Part shown: positions 24,921 to 33,202 of the stretch, piece by piece | How positions within the stretch are numbered: position 1 is the first letter of the stretch | Layout: each line of letters begins with the position of its first letter | From: an uncultured Eubacterium sp. | Lineage (GTDB): Bacteria; Bacillota; Clostridia; Oscillospirales; Acutalibacteraceae | Reading direction: 5' to 3' | NCBI GenBank assembly: GCA_910577195.1 | Contig: CAJTLP010000002.1 | Coordinates: 186,001-250,000, forward strand | DNA length: 64,000 nt | The notes under the pieces: generated by a model | Told to the model about the DNA's origin: nothing | The model's database searches: none | Seen by the model: only the letters and a program-made list of their open reading frames with translations | Made by a program: the position numbers and the translations under genes

Positions 24921-25921
24921 TGAATAGTATTTTACTCGTTTCTGATACCATTTCAAATGGTATTCCAGTTTTTACACCTCTCTATTGGCTGTTCGGTAAA
25001 TGTATGGAGTTTCTTATGGGAGTATTGGGCAACCAATATTTCCTCGCAATAGTTATATTTACTATTGTTACTCGTCTTTTACTTTTACCTCTGAACATAA
25101 AACAGCAAAAGACAATGGCGAGAACCACAAGATTACAGCCTAAAATTCAGAAAATTCAGAAAAAATATCCTGATCCGAAAGACAGGAATAAGCTCAATCA
25201 GGAAATGCAGGACCTCTATGCAAGAGAGGGACACAATCCTATGCAGATGGGATGCGGACCGATGCTTTTCCAGATGGTATTTCTTATGGGTATCATCGGT
25301 ATCATTTACTATCCGCTTGCTTATGTTATCGGTATTCCTGATTTTAACGATAATTCACAGGCAATTTATGATGTGGTATATCCAATTTATCAGGATATTG
25401 TCGGTGACCAGAGAATAACCTATTTTCAGCTCGAGCTGCTTCAGAATTTCGAGTCTTATAAAGAAGTCCTTATGGAAAGCTTTCCAAAGCTGTTTACACC
25501 TGAAAAGTGTGAGGCGATTGCTGCTTATCGTGAGGGTATGAACTTGTTCGGACTTGATATGACCGCGTTTCCGCATTGGAAAGACGGAATTATAATGGTA
25601 TTCCCTATTCTTTGTCTTGTAACATCTTTAGGCTCAAGTGTGATTTCAACAATTATTCAGAAAAAAAATAATCCGGCTGCAGGCCAGCAGATGGCATCCA
25701 TGATGATGATGATGCTTATGATGCCGTTCTTCTCTTTCTATATTTCATTTAAAGTTCCGGCAGCAGTAGGCTTTTACTGGATTATTTCAAATATTGTTGC
25801 AATATTCCAGCAGATATTCATCTTCAAGCAGTATCCGCCGAAGAAAACACAGGCAAGACTTATGGTTGAAAATACAATCGAACGTCGTTCTCGTGAGGAA
25901 AATGTTAAGAAAATTAAATAA
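24920..25921 (+). CDS. yidC: Membrane protein insertase YidC/OxaA
   Basis: A 333-aa insertase with five membrane helices and no large extracytoplasmic P1 domain, as in Gram-positives. Seen: YFLAIVIFTIVTRLLLLPLN with the hydrophilic-groove arginine, QKTMARTTRLQPKIQKIQKK, GPMLFQMVFLMGIIGIIYYP, and the last helices VGFYWIISNIVAIFQQIFIF. A loop of about 80 residues (from ITYFQLELLQ on) between helices 2 and 3 is longer than usual. No lipobox is evident at the N-terminus. Confidence 0.95.
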   Translation: MNSILLVSDTISNGIPVFTPLYWLFGKCMEFLMGVLGNQYFLAIVIFTIVTRLLLLPLNIKQQKTMARTTRLQPKIQKIQKKYPDPKDRNKLNQEMQDLYAREGHNPMQMGCGPMLFQMVFLMGIIGIIYYPLAYVIGIPDFNDNSQAIYDVVYPIYQDIVGDQRITYFQLELLQNFESYKEVLMESFPKLFTPEKCEAIAAYREGMNLFGLDMTAFPHWKDGIIMVFPILCLVTSLGSSVISTIIQKKNNPAAGQQMASMMMMMLMMPFFSFYISFKVPAAVGFYWIISNIVAIFQQIFIFKQYPPKKTQARLMVENTIERRSREENVKKIK

Positions 25922-25936
25922 TTATCGGAGGATTAT

Positions 25937-26857
25937 ATGATAAAGGAATTTATCGGTACCGGTAAAACTATCGATGAGGCAACCCTCGCAGCTAAAACAG
26001 GTCTTAACGCACCTATGACAGCAGACGTTAAGATTGAGGTTATTACTATGCCGAAGAAAAAAGTTCTTGGTTTATTCGGCGGCTGTGATGCACAGGTTAA
26101 GGCAAGCTATGATGACGGCAAGAGGGAAAAGAAACCAAAGCCGCAGAAAAAGAAGCCTGTACAGCAGGAAAGAAAGCCTGCACCAAAGAAGCCTGAGACA
26201 CAGAAAAAAGCTCCGGTTGCGGAGAAAACAGAGCCTGTAAAAATCAGTGATAGTGATATCGATTTAGATTATGTGTGTGCTTATCTTAAAACAATGATTG
26301 ATAGTTTTAAGGTTGAAAATGCAAAGGTTACAGCTAAGGTTGTTGACGGTGTTGTTGAGATTGACATCGAAAGTGATGATTACGGTATTATTATCGGACG
26401 TCGCGGTGAAACGCTTGATGCACTTCAGTACCTTACAAGCCTTGCAGTAAAGAAGTCTACTGACAAGTATGTACGTGTTACAATTAATGTTGGTGATTAC
26501 CGTGAAAAGAGAGAGGAAACACTCAGAGCACTTGCAATCAAGAATGCAAATTATGTAGTAAGATCCGGCAGAAGATACAGCTTTGAGCCAATGAATCCGT
26601 ATGAAAGAAGAATTATTCATACAGCCGTTCAGGAGGTTGAGGGTGCAGTATCACGTTCAGTAGGCAACGGTATGGACAGAAAGGTTCTTATCGAGCCGGA
26701 AGGCGGAGTAAGAAGAACCGGCGGTAATCGTAATTCAAACAGAAGAGGCGCTTCACGCAGCAATTACACTGCAGCAAAGCCGGACCCTAACCGTGAGAAG
26801 AAGGTTGACCGTGCAGATATGCCGAAGTTCGGAAAAATAGAGGTCAACAAGGACTGA
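25937..26857 (+). CDS. jag: RNA-binding protein Jag/KhpB (SpoIIIJ-associated)
   Basis: A 306-aa cytosolic protein: Jag-N domain (about 1-55, KEFIGTGKTIDEATLAAKTG, KKKVLGLFGG), a linker of about 60 residues rich in Lys/Pro/Gln, a KH domain with IIIGRRGETLDALQYLTSLA, then an R3H domain (EPMNPYERRIIHTAVQEVEG). The basic Arg/Asn-rich C-terminal tail (RRTGGNRNSNRRGASR) is extra. Partners with KhpA in cell-wall growth control in other Firmicutes. A terminator follows. Confidence 0.94.
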   Translation: MIKEFIGTGKTIDEATLAAKTGLNAPMTADVKIEVITMPKKKVLGLFGGCDAQVKASYDDGKREKKPKPQKKKPVQQERKPAPKKPETQKKAPVAEKTEPVKISDSDIDLDYVCAYLKTMIDSFKVENAKVTAKVVDGVVEIDIESDDYGIIIGRRGETLDALQYLTSLAVKKSTDKYVRVTINVGDYREKREETLRALAIKNANYVVRSGRRYSFEPMNPYERRIIHTAVQEVEGAVSRSVGNGMDRKVLIEPEGGVRRTGGNRNSNRRGASRSNYTAAKPDPNREKKVDRADMPKFGKIEVNKD

Positions 26858-26873
26858 TATAAATTTTATAATA

Positions 26874-26905
26874 AAATGGTGGGCAGATGCCCACCATTTA
26901 TATTT
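26874..26905 (+). terminator. Terminator after jag
   Basis: AAATGGTGGGC/GCCCACCATTT 11-bp stem, loop AGAT, followed by ATATTTTG. Confidence 0.8.
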
Positions 26906-26932
26906 TGATTTACAGAATATTTATGTTATAAT
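26905..26932 (+). promoter_or_regulatory. mnmE promoter
   Basis: TTGATT (26905-26910), 16-bp spacer, TATAAT (26927-26932), directly after the jag terminator and 21 bp before the start. Confidence 0.65.
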
Positions 26933-26953
26933 AGTGACAGGAGGTGTATTCGT

Positions 26954-28318
26954 GTGAGTAAAACAATTGCCGCTGTGGCAACAGGAAACAGTGTTTCAGG
27001 TATCGGTGTTATCAGAATAAGCGGTGACGATGCAATTGAAATTGCACAAAAGGTTTTTAAAGCAATGGACGGTACTCCCCTTTCATCGCTTAACGGATAT
27101 ACTGCTAAATACGGAAATGTATATTATAATGGTGAAAGCTTTGACAATGCTGTGGCACTGGTTTTCAGAAATCCGAAAAGCTATACCGGTGAGGACGTTG
27201 TGGAGATATCGGTTCACGGCGGAATTTTTATTGTTGAAAAAACTTTGGAGGCGGTGTTTGCCGCTGGTGCTGTTCCTGCACAGGCAGGAGAATTTACAAA
27301 ACGAGCCTTTTTAAACGGCAAAATTGATCTGGCACAGGCAGAGGGCGTTGCTGCTTTGATTTCTGCACAGGGACAGGAGGCTGCTAAAGCATCCTTCAAT
27401 TTACTTCAGGGTTCTTTGAGCAATAAAATAACAAAGGTTCTTGATGAATTAATAAATTGCAGTGCATCAATGGCTGCATGGGTAGATTATCCTGATGAAG
27501 AAATTCCTGAATTGCAGGAGGATGCTTTACAGGAAACACTGGAAAAAGCAAAAAGTGCTCTTGATGAACTTCTTAAAAATTATGAAAACGGAATCGTTAT
27601 GACACAGGGTGTTGATACTGCCATTGTGGGAAAGCCCAATGCAGGAAAATCGACTCTTATGAATATGCTTTCAGGAGTAGAAAAGAGCATCGTCACACAT
27701 ATCGAGGGCACAACTCGTGATATCGTTGAAAATTCTGTCCGTCTCGGAAATATGGTGCTTCATCTTTCTGACACCGCAGGAATCAGAGAAAGTGATGATG
27801 TGGTTGAGGCAATAGGAATAAAGAAGGCTATTGAAAAAATTGACAGCGCCTCATTGATTCTTGCTGTTTTTGACGGCTCGTCACCGCTCAACGATGATGA
27901 CAGAATGCTGATTGAAAGCTGCAAGGATAAGCCATGTGTAGCGGTTGTTAATAAAACCGATCTTGAAAGCCGCCTTGAAATAGATGAAATAAAAGCACAT
28001 TTTGATGATATTGTATTTATTTCGGCAAAGAATCAGGACGGAGCGGATGCACTTGAAAAGACGGTAAAGTCACTTCTCGGTGTTGAGAATTTTGATTCCT
28101 CCCAGCCGATACTTGCAAATAAAAGGCAGAAGCTCTGCGTTTCAAATGCGTATGAGCATATTTGCCAGGCACTTGACGGTGCACAGATGGGTATCACCTA
28201 TGATGCCATAAATGTTATGATTGACAGTGCAGTTGATGAACTGCTTTCTCTTACAGGTAAAAAAGCAACAGAAGAGGTTGTTAATAATATATTCAGCCGC
28301 TTTTGTGTAGGTAAATAA
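26954..28318 (+). CDS. mnmE: tRNA modification GTPase MnmE
   Basis: With MnmG, makes 5-carboxymethylaminomethyl-uridine at tRNA wobble U34. It is 454 aa with GTG start behind AGGAGGTG. N-terminal tetrahydrofolate-binding domain (IAAVATGNSVSGIGVIRISG, SYTGEDVVEISVHGG), a helical domain split by the G domain: GKPNAGKSTLMN (G1), LSDTAGIRE (G3), NKTD (G4). The C-terminal FCVGK carries the conserved cysteine. Needs folate, whose synthesis genes lie upstream. Confidence 0.97.
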   Translation: MSKTIAAVATGNSVSGIGVIRISGDDAIEIAQKVFKAMDGTPLSSLNGYTAKYGNVYYNGESFDNAVALVFRNPKSYTGEDVVEISVHGGIFIVEKTLEAVFAAGAVPAQAGEFTKRAFLNGKIDLAQAEGVAALISAQGQEAAKASFNLLQGSLSNKITKVLDELINCSASMAAWVDYPDEEIPELQEDALQETLEKAKSALDELLKNYENGIVMTQGVDTAIVGKPNAGKSTLMNMLSGVEKSIVTHIEGTTRDIVENSVRLGNMVLHLSDTAGIRESDDVVEAIGIKKAIEKIDSASLILAVFDGSSPLNDDDRMLIESCKDKPCVAVVNKTDLESRLEIDEIKAHFDDIVFISAKNQDGADALEKTVKSLLGVENFDSSQPILANKRQKLCVSNAYEHICQALDGAQMGITYDAINVMIDSAVDELLSLTGKKATEEVVNNIFSRFCVGK

Positions 28319-28347
28319 ATTATGTCTTTTTCCGTTATGCTGCGTTA

Positions 28348-28407
28348 TTGACAAAATTCTGCTCGGTCACATATCCACATATGCTCCCGTCGACAAAATT
28401 TTGTCAA
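28348..28407. repeat. Inverted-repeat intergenic element between mnmE and mnmG
   Basis: TTGACAAAATT (28348-28358) and AATTTTGTCAA (28397-28407) enclose a 38-nt loop with CACATATCCACATATG. Outer flanks (TCCGTTATGC and GCCTAACGAAAA) are also partly complementary. No T-tract, so not a terminator; looks like a small palindromic genomic repeat. Confidence 0.45.
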
Positions 28408-28516
28408 AGCCTTGCCTAACGAAAAAATCCATTAATTTATTGGTATTATTGATATCAATAACATTTGATAAACGAAATAATAACGACTTAATTTTGTCAC
28501 TTCAACGGAGTAATAT

Positions 28517-30382
28517 ATGGAATATTTTTCACAGGAATATGATGTAATAGTAATTGGTGCGGGGCATGCCGGTATTGAGGCTTGCCTTGCTTCGGCACGT
28601 CTTGGCTGCAGAACCGCCGTATTTACTATAAATCTTGACTGGGTTGGAAATATGCCCTGCAATCCGTCAATCGGCGGAACATCAAAGGGTCACCTTGTGC
28701 GAGAGATTGACGCACTTGGCGGTGAAATGGGCAAGGCGGCTGACAAATATTCCCTGCAGTCGCGTATGCTGAATTTAGGAAAAGGGCCTGCCGTTCACTC
28801 CTTGAGGGCACAGATTGACAGGCGAGAATATTCCGCAGGTATGAAGCATACGCTTGAATTACAGGACAATCTTGATATCAGACAGGGCGAAATTGTGGAT
28901 ATCAGAAGATGCGACAATGGGATGTGGCAGGTAAAGACCAGGCTTGAGGCACTCTTTACGGCGAAGGCGGTTATTATTGCTACAGGCACATTTCTCGGCG
29001 GTCGAGTTTATATCGGTGACATATCGTATGAAAGCGGACCTGACGGAATGTTCCCTGCTACACAATTGGCAAAGGCTCTGAAAAAACTGAACATTCCTTT
29101 GAGGAGATTCAAGACAGGAACACCACCGAGAGTTAACAGGCAGTCCATTGATTTTTCGCAGCTTGAGGTACAGTGCGGGGATGAGGAAACTGTGCCGTTC
29201 AGCTTTGATACGCAGACGCCGCCTGAGAATAAGGTGTGTTGTCATATCACCTATACGAACGATGATACAAAGCAGATTATCCTTGACAATCTTCATAGAA
29301 GTCCGATGTATTCAGGAAAAATTGAGGGTAAGGGACCGAGATATTGTCCGAGCTTTGAAGATAAAATTGTCCGCTTTGCAGATAAAAAAAGGCATCAGCT
29401 CTTTATCGAGCCATGTGGTCTGAATACAGAAGAGATGTATTTGCAGGGTCTCTCCTCTTCTCTTCCTGAGGATGTTCAGCTTGATTTTATACATACTATA
29501 CCGGGTCTTGAAAAAGCTCAGGTTATGAGAACGGCATATGCAATCGAATATGATTGTGTTGACCCTACTGCACTTAAGGCTACTTTGGAATTCAATGATA
29601 TTGACGGCTTATACGGTGCAGGTCAGTTCAACGGCTCCAGCGGATACGAAGAGGCTGCGGCACAGGGACTTGTTGCAGGTGTGAACGCTGCACTTAAGAT
29701 AAAAGGACAGGAGCCTCTGGTGCTTGACAGAGGCGGTTCATATATCGGAACACTGATAGATGATCTTGTTACAAAGGGCTGTACAGACCCATACAGAATG
29801 ATGACAAGCAGAAGTGAATACCGCTTAGTTCTTAGACAAGATAACGCAGATGTTCGTTTAACTCCTTTAGGTTATAAAATAGGCTTGATTTCGCAGGAAA
29901 GATATGATAAATTTTTAATTAAGGAAGAAAATGTTAAGAATGAGCTGAAAAGGATAACGGAAAAGTCAATTCCTCTCAGCAATGAATTACAGAAAATTCT
30001 GACTGATTGCGGTACAACTCCTCTTGACAGGGGCTGTAAAATGCTTGAGCTTATCAAGCGGCCGCAGGTAACATACCAGGCACTCACCCCTGTTGATGAT
30101 GACAGACCTGATTTACCTAAGGCGGTATTTGAGCAGGTTGAAATCATGGTGAAGTATGAGGGTTATATTGCCAGACAGGAACAGCAGATAAAAGAAATGC
30201 GCAGAATAGAATGTAAAAAAATTCCTGATGATATAGATTATAAATCCCTTAAGGGTCTCAGGCTTGAGGCGGTGGAAAAGCTGTCTAAAATCAGACCTGA
30301 AAATTTAGGGCAGGCAAGCAGAATCAGTGGTGTAAATCCTGCGGATATTGCAGCACTCAATATTATATTGGAGACATTATGA
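28517..30382 (+). CDS. mnmG: tRNA uridine-5-carboxymethylaminomethyl modification enzyme MnmG
   Basis: FAD- and NADH-using partner of MnmE, 621 aa. N-terminal Rossmann FAD motif VIGAGHAGIEACLASARLG, then MPCNPSIGGTSKGHLVREID, FKTGTPPRVN, the GLYGAGQFNGSSGYEEAAAQ motif, and the helical tRNA-binding C-terminus (ISGVNPADIAALNIIL). Start ATG behind ACGGAG. It overlaps rsmG by 4 bp (ATGA). Confidence 0.97.
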   Translation: MEYFSQEYDVIVIGAGHAGIEACLASARLGCRTAVFTINLDWVGNMPCNPSIGGTSKGHLVREIDALGGEMGKAADKYSLQSRMLNLGKGPAVHSLRAQIDRREYSAGMKHTLELQDNLDIRQGEIVDIRRCDNGMWQVKTRLEALFTAKAVIIATGTFLGGRVYIGDISYESGPDGMFPATQLAKALKKLNIPLRRFKTGTPPRVNRQSIDFSQLEVQCGDEETVPFSFDTQTPPENKVCCHITYTNDDTKQIILDNLHRSPMYSGKIEGKGPRYCPSFEDKIVRFADKKRHQLFIEPCGLNTEEMYLQGLSSSLPEDVQLDFIHTIPGLEKAQVMRTAYAIEYDCVDPTALKATLEFNDIDGLYGAGQFNGSSGYEEAAAQGLVAGVNAALKIKGQEPLVLDRGGSYIGTLIDDLVTKGCTDPYRMMTSRSEYRLVLRQDNADVRLTPLGYKIGLISQERYDKFLIKEENVKNELKRITEKSIPLSNELQKILTDCGTTPLDRGCKMLELIKRPQVTYQALTPVDDDRPDLPKAVFEQVEIMVKYEGYIARQEQQIKEMRRIECKKIPDDIDYKSLKGLRLEAVEKLSKIRPENLGQASRISGVNPADIAALNIILETL

Positions 30383-31089
30383 TTAACTATGATTTATTAA
30401 AGAGCGAGATTGACAGAATAGGTATCACCATTGATGAATATGGATTTGACCGATTTGATTCGTATGCAGAAAGACTTGTAAGATGGAATTCGCATGTTAA
30501 CCTGACCGCTATAACTGAGCCTGATGATATTGTTATCAAGCATTTTGCTGACAGCTTGTATCCGCTGAGGTATATACATATGAACAAGGGGCAGAAGCTT
30601 GTTGATGTCGGCAGTGGTGCCGGTTTTCCGGGTCTGCCGTTATTGATTGCCAATCCCGGTATAGAGGTTAATTTTGTTGACAGTGTAGGAAAAAAGCTTG
30701 CCTTTGTAAAGGATGTATTACGTAATTCAGGTCTGGTTGCAAATGTAACGCACAAAAGAGCTGAAGAAATCGGAAAAACGGCTGAACACCGTGAGCAGTA
30801 TGATTATGCGACTGCAAGGGCAGTTGCATCGCTCAATGTACTGTGTGAATATTGCTTACCACTTGTAAAGGTTGGCGGACTGTTTGTTTCACTGAAAGGG
30901 TCAACAGGCAAGGAAGAATTGGCACAGGCAGAAAAGGCAATCAAAGTACTTGGCGGTGAGGTTGTTAAGTTTGATGAATATGCTCTTTCAAACGGAGATA
31001 AAAGAAGTTTAGTTATCATAAGAAAGATATCGCAGACTCCGACAAAATATCCGAGAAAGTCAAAGAAAATTGATACCAGACCACTCTAA
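30379..31089 (+). CDS. rsmG: 16S rRNA (guanine527-N7)-methyltransferase
   Basis: SAM-dependent methylation of G527 in 16S rRNA. It is 236 aa: RLVRWNSHVNLTAITEPDDI, the SAM loop LVDVGSGAGFPGLPLLIANP, YDYATARAVASLNVLCEYCL, and a final basic tail (YPRKSKKIDTRPL). Translation coupled to mnmG; followed by a terminator. Loss of this gene gives low-level streptomycin resistance in other bacteria. Confidence 0.96.
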   Translation: MINYDLLKSEIDRIGITIDEYGFDRFDSYAERLVRWNSHVNLTAITEPDDIVIKHFADSLYPLRYIHMNKGQKLVDVGSGAGFPGLPLLIANPGIEVNFVDSVGKKLAFVKDVLRNSGLVANVTHKRAEEIGKTAEHREQYDYATARAVASLNVLCEYCLPLVKVGGLFVSLKGSTGKEELAQAEKAIKVLGGEVVKFDEYALSNGDKRSLVIIRKISQTPTKYPRKSKKIDTRPL

Positions 31090-31112
31090 ACCAATAATTA
31101 TATGTCGAAGAT

Positions 31113-31146
31113 AAAGGATTTCCCACTATGAGAAATCCTTTTTTTC
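31113..31146 (+). terminator. Terminator after rsmG
   Basis: AAAGGATTTC (31113-31122) and GAAATCCTTT (31132-31141) form a 10-bp stem followed by TTTTTCTG. Confidence 0.9.
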
Positions 31147-31188
31147 TGTGAAAAAATGTGGTATAGTTTAGACAAGGAGATGAGGTGA

Positions 31189-32010
31189 GTGGATCAGATC
31201 ATCCATATACCAACAGAAAAGCTGTTGCCAAATCCCTATCAGCCGAGAAAACAGTTTAAAAGCGAGGACATGCTTTCCCTGTCTGAGTCGATAAAAGAAA
31301 ATGGAGTGCTTCAGCCGCTTCTGTGCAGACAGATTAATAACAGTGATTATTATGAAGTTGTTGCAGGAGAGCGCAGGCTCAGAGCATCTATCCTCGCCAA
31401 TCTTCAGACTGTTCCCTGTGTAATCATTGACTGTGATTATGAGTCAAGTGCGGTATTCTCTATTCTTGAAAATATTCAGCGCAGTGATTTGGACTTTTTT
31501 GAAGAGGCACAGGCAATAAGCCAGTTAATCAATCATTTCGGAATGACACAGGAGCAAATCGGAAAAAAGCTGGGTAAAAGTCAATCTGCTCTCTCAAATA
31601 AGCTCAGACTTCTTAAACTTCCTGTTGAGGTGCGATATTTTGTCGAAAGAGAAGGTCTCACTGAAAGACATGCAAGAGCCTTGCTCCGTCTTGAAAATGA
31701 AAAAGATATGTGGACAACCCTTAAGATTATTAAGGAAAGACATCTGAATGTTGAGCAGACAGAGGCTTATATAGACAGCATAACTGACAAAAAGGTTAAG
31801 CCGAAGAGAAATGTTGTCAAAATATTTAAAGATGTAAGAATTTTTGTAAATACTGTCAATAAAGCTATTCAGACAATGAAGGATGCAGGTATTGATGCCG
31901 AGTCTGATAAGACTGAGACAGAAGAATATATTGAATTCAGGGTAAGAATACCAAAGGATGCACATAATGAAGGTGCACAAAACGCGGACAAGCGTACTAA
32001 CTCTGCTTAA
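31189..32010 (+). CDS. noc: ParB-family nucleoid occlusion protein Noc
   Basis: CTP-dependent DNA clamp of the ParB family. It is 273 aa with GTG start; an in-frame TGA immediately upstream excludes an N-terminal extension. Seen: NPYQPRKQF, the CTP site EVVAGERRLRASILANL, NIQRSDLDFFEEAQAI and an HTH with LGKSQSALSNKLRLLKLP and LTERHARALLRL. The Gln, Lys and Arg at these points are the state known for Noc rather than ParB. It begins directly with the CTP domain, so the N-terminal amphipathic helix that ties Bacillus Noc to the membrane appears absent. Confidence 0.85.
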   Translation: MDQIIHIPTEKLLPNPYQPRKQFKSEDMLSLSESIKENGVLQPLLCRQINNSDYYEVVAGERRLRASILANLQTVPCVIIDCDYESSAVFSILENIQRSDLDFFEEAQAISQLINHFGMTQEQIGKKLGKSQSALSNKLRLLKLPVEVRYFVEREGLTERHARALLRLENEKDMWTTLKIIKERHLNVEQTEAYIDSITDKKVKPKRNVVKIFKDVRIFVNTVNKAIQTMKDAGIDAESDKTETEEYIEFRVRIPKDAHNEGAQNADKRTNSA

Positions 32011-32054
32011 AACGGGAAACCGTTTTAACATATTCTCCTCTTTTCATCACGTGG

Positions 32055-32082
32055 AAAAAACGAGCGAAAGCTCGTTTTTTCT
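32055..32082 (+). terminator. Terminator after noc
   Basis: Perfect AAAAAACGAGC/GCTCGTTTTTT stem with GAAA loop. A smaller AAAACGG/CCGTTTT hairpin at 32009-32027 overlaps the end of noc. Confidence 0.9.
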
Positions 32083-32125
32083 GCGTTTACAGATAAATAC
32101 TTGAATATATTGATATTTTCTCTTG

Positions 32126-32141
32126 TGTTTCACGTGAAACA
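32126..32141. promoter_or_regulatory. parS site 1
   Basis: Exact 16-bp palindrome TGTTTCACGTGAAACA, the canonical ParB loading site. Confidence 0.97.
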
Positions 32142-32290
32142 ATAGCACAAGATATTGAATTTCATTTAAACGTTGTTTATATAGTAAATTGCTTATCAAA
32201 AATAGTGTTTATGTGTTTAGTTGCATATAAACTATATACTAAAATAAGTATTTGATAAATACGCATAGGAATAAAAGCGAAAGAAAGGAT

Positions 32291-32306
32291 GTTTCACGTG
32301 AAACAT
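32291..32306. promoter_or_regulatory. parS site 2
   Basis: Exact TGTTTCACGTGAAACA, 165 bp from site 1. Confidence 0.97.
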
Positions 32307-32361
32307 CTATATATAGTGTGTATTAGAATGTTCATATACTAAAGTTAAAAAATTTTGTCAT

Positions 32362-32377
32362 TGTTTCACGTGAAACT
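32362..32377. promoter_or_regulatory. parS site 3
   Basis: TGTTTCACGTGAAACT, one end base differs from consensus. It ends two bases before the parA -35 element, so ParB bound here could affect parAB transcription. Confidence 0.93.
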
Positions 32378-32379
32378 AC

Positions 32380-32409
32380 TTGCACCCTGCTATATATATA
32401 TTGTATAAT
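32380..32409 (+). promoter_or_regulatory. parAB promoter
   Basis: TTGCAC (32380-32385), 18-bp spacer, TATAAT (32404-32409); parA starts at 32431 behind GGAGGTG. Confidence 0.7.
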
Positions 32410-32430
32410 GAATAGCACGGAGGTGCTGTT

Positions 32431-33192
32431 ATGGGTAAAACCGTATCAATATTTAATCAAAAAGGCGGAGTTGGAAAAACTACCACCTGTATCAATTTTG
32501 CGGCTGCATTAGGTATGAAAAAGAAAAAGACGCTTCTTGTTGATATTGACCCTCAGGGCAACAGTACCAGTGGTGTAGGTATTGACAAATCAGATATAGA
32601 AGCCTCTACATACGATATGCTGATAAATGATGTTGCAGCAAAGGATATATTAATCCAAACAGAATTTAAAAATTTATATTTACTCCCTGCTAATATGAAT
32701 CTTGCAGGTGCTGAGCTTGAATTGGCTGAAAATGAACACCGTTTCAAGGCATTAAAGAAGGCATTGGCTCCCCTTGTTATGGAATTTGATTATATAATCA
32801 TTGATTGTCCGCCAAGTCTGGGACTGCTGAGCTTAAATGCGCTTGTTGCATCAGACACCCTGATTGTTCCCCTTCAGTGTGAATACTATGCACTGGAAGG
32901 ACTCAGCCAGCTGATAAGCACTGTAAGAACTGTAAAGCAGAACCACAATGAGCATTTAGAGCTTGAGGGAATTATTTTTACAATGTATGACAGCAGACTT
33001 AAGCTTAATCAGCAGGTTATGGACGAAGTTGACAGCTTTTTCCCTAATAAGGCTTACAAAACCCACATTCCGCGCAGTGTTAAGCTTGCAGAGGCTCCAA
33101 GCTTCGGTAAGCCTGTGCTCTATTATGAAAAATATTCGAAGCCAAGCTTTGCATACAAAAAATTTGCTGATGAATTTTTAAAGAAACAGTAA
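32431..33192 (+). CDS. parA: Chromosome-partitioning ATPase ParA/Soj
   Basis: Deviant Walker ATPase that drives origin segregation with ParB. It is 253 aa: the P-loop KGGVGKTTTCINFAAAL near residue 10 with signature lysine, LLVDIDPQGNSTSGVG, DYIIIDCPPSLGLLSLNAL. Short N-terminus without HTH, as in chromosomal Soj. Followed after 10 bp by parB. Confidence 0.96.
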   Translation: MGKTVSIFNQKGGVGKTTTCINFAAALGMKKKKTLLVDIDPQGNSTSGVGIDKSDIEASTYDMLINDVAAKDILIQTEFKNLYLLPANMNLAGAELELAENEHRFKALKKALAPLVMEFDYIIIDCPPSLGLLSLNALVASDTLIVPLQCEYYALEGLSQLISTVRTVKQNHNEHLELEGIIFTMYDSRLKLNQQVMDEVDSFFPNKAYKTHIPRSVKLAEAPSFGKPVLYYEKYSKPSFAYKKFADEFLKKQ

Positions 33193-33202
33193 GAGGTGAA
33201 AT

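Noticed and set aside
31189..32010. Calling this gene a second ParB instead of Noc
   Set aside because: Rejected as first choice because the HTH specificity positions are Noc-like and the position after rsmG is the Noc position, though the missing N-terminal helix keeps it open.
32046..32052. CACGTG core at the noc terminator as a fourth parS
   Set aside because: Only the central hexamer matches; the GTTTC/GAAAC arms are absent.
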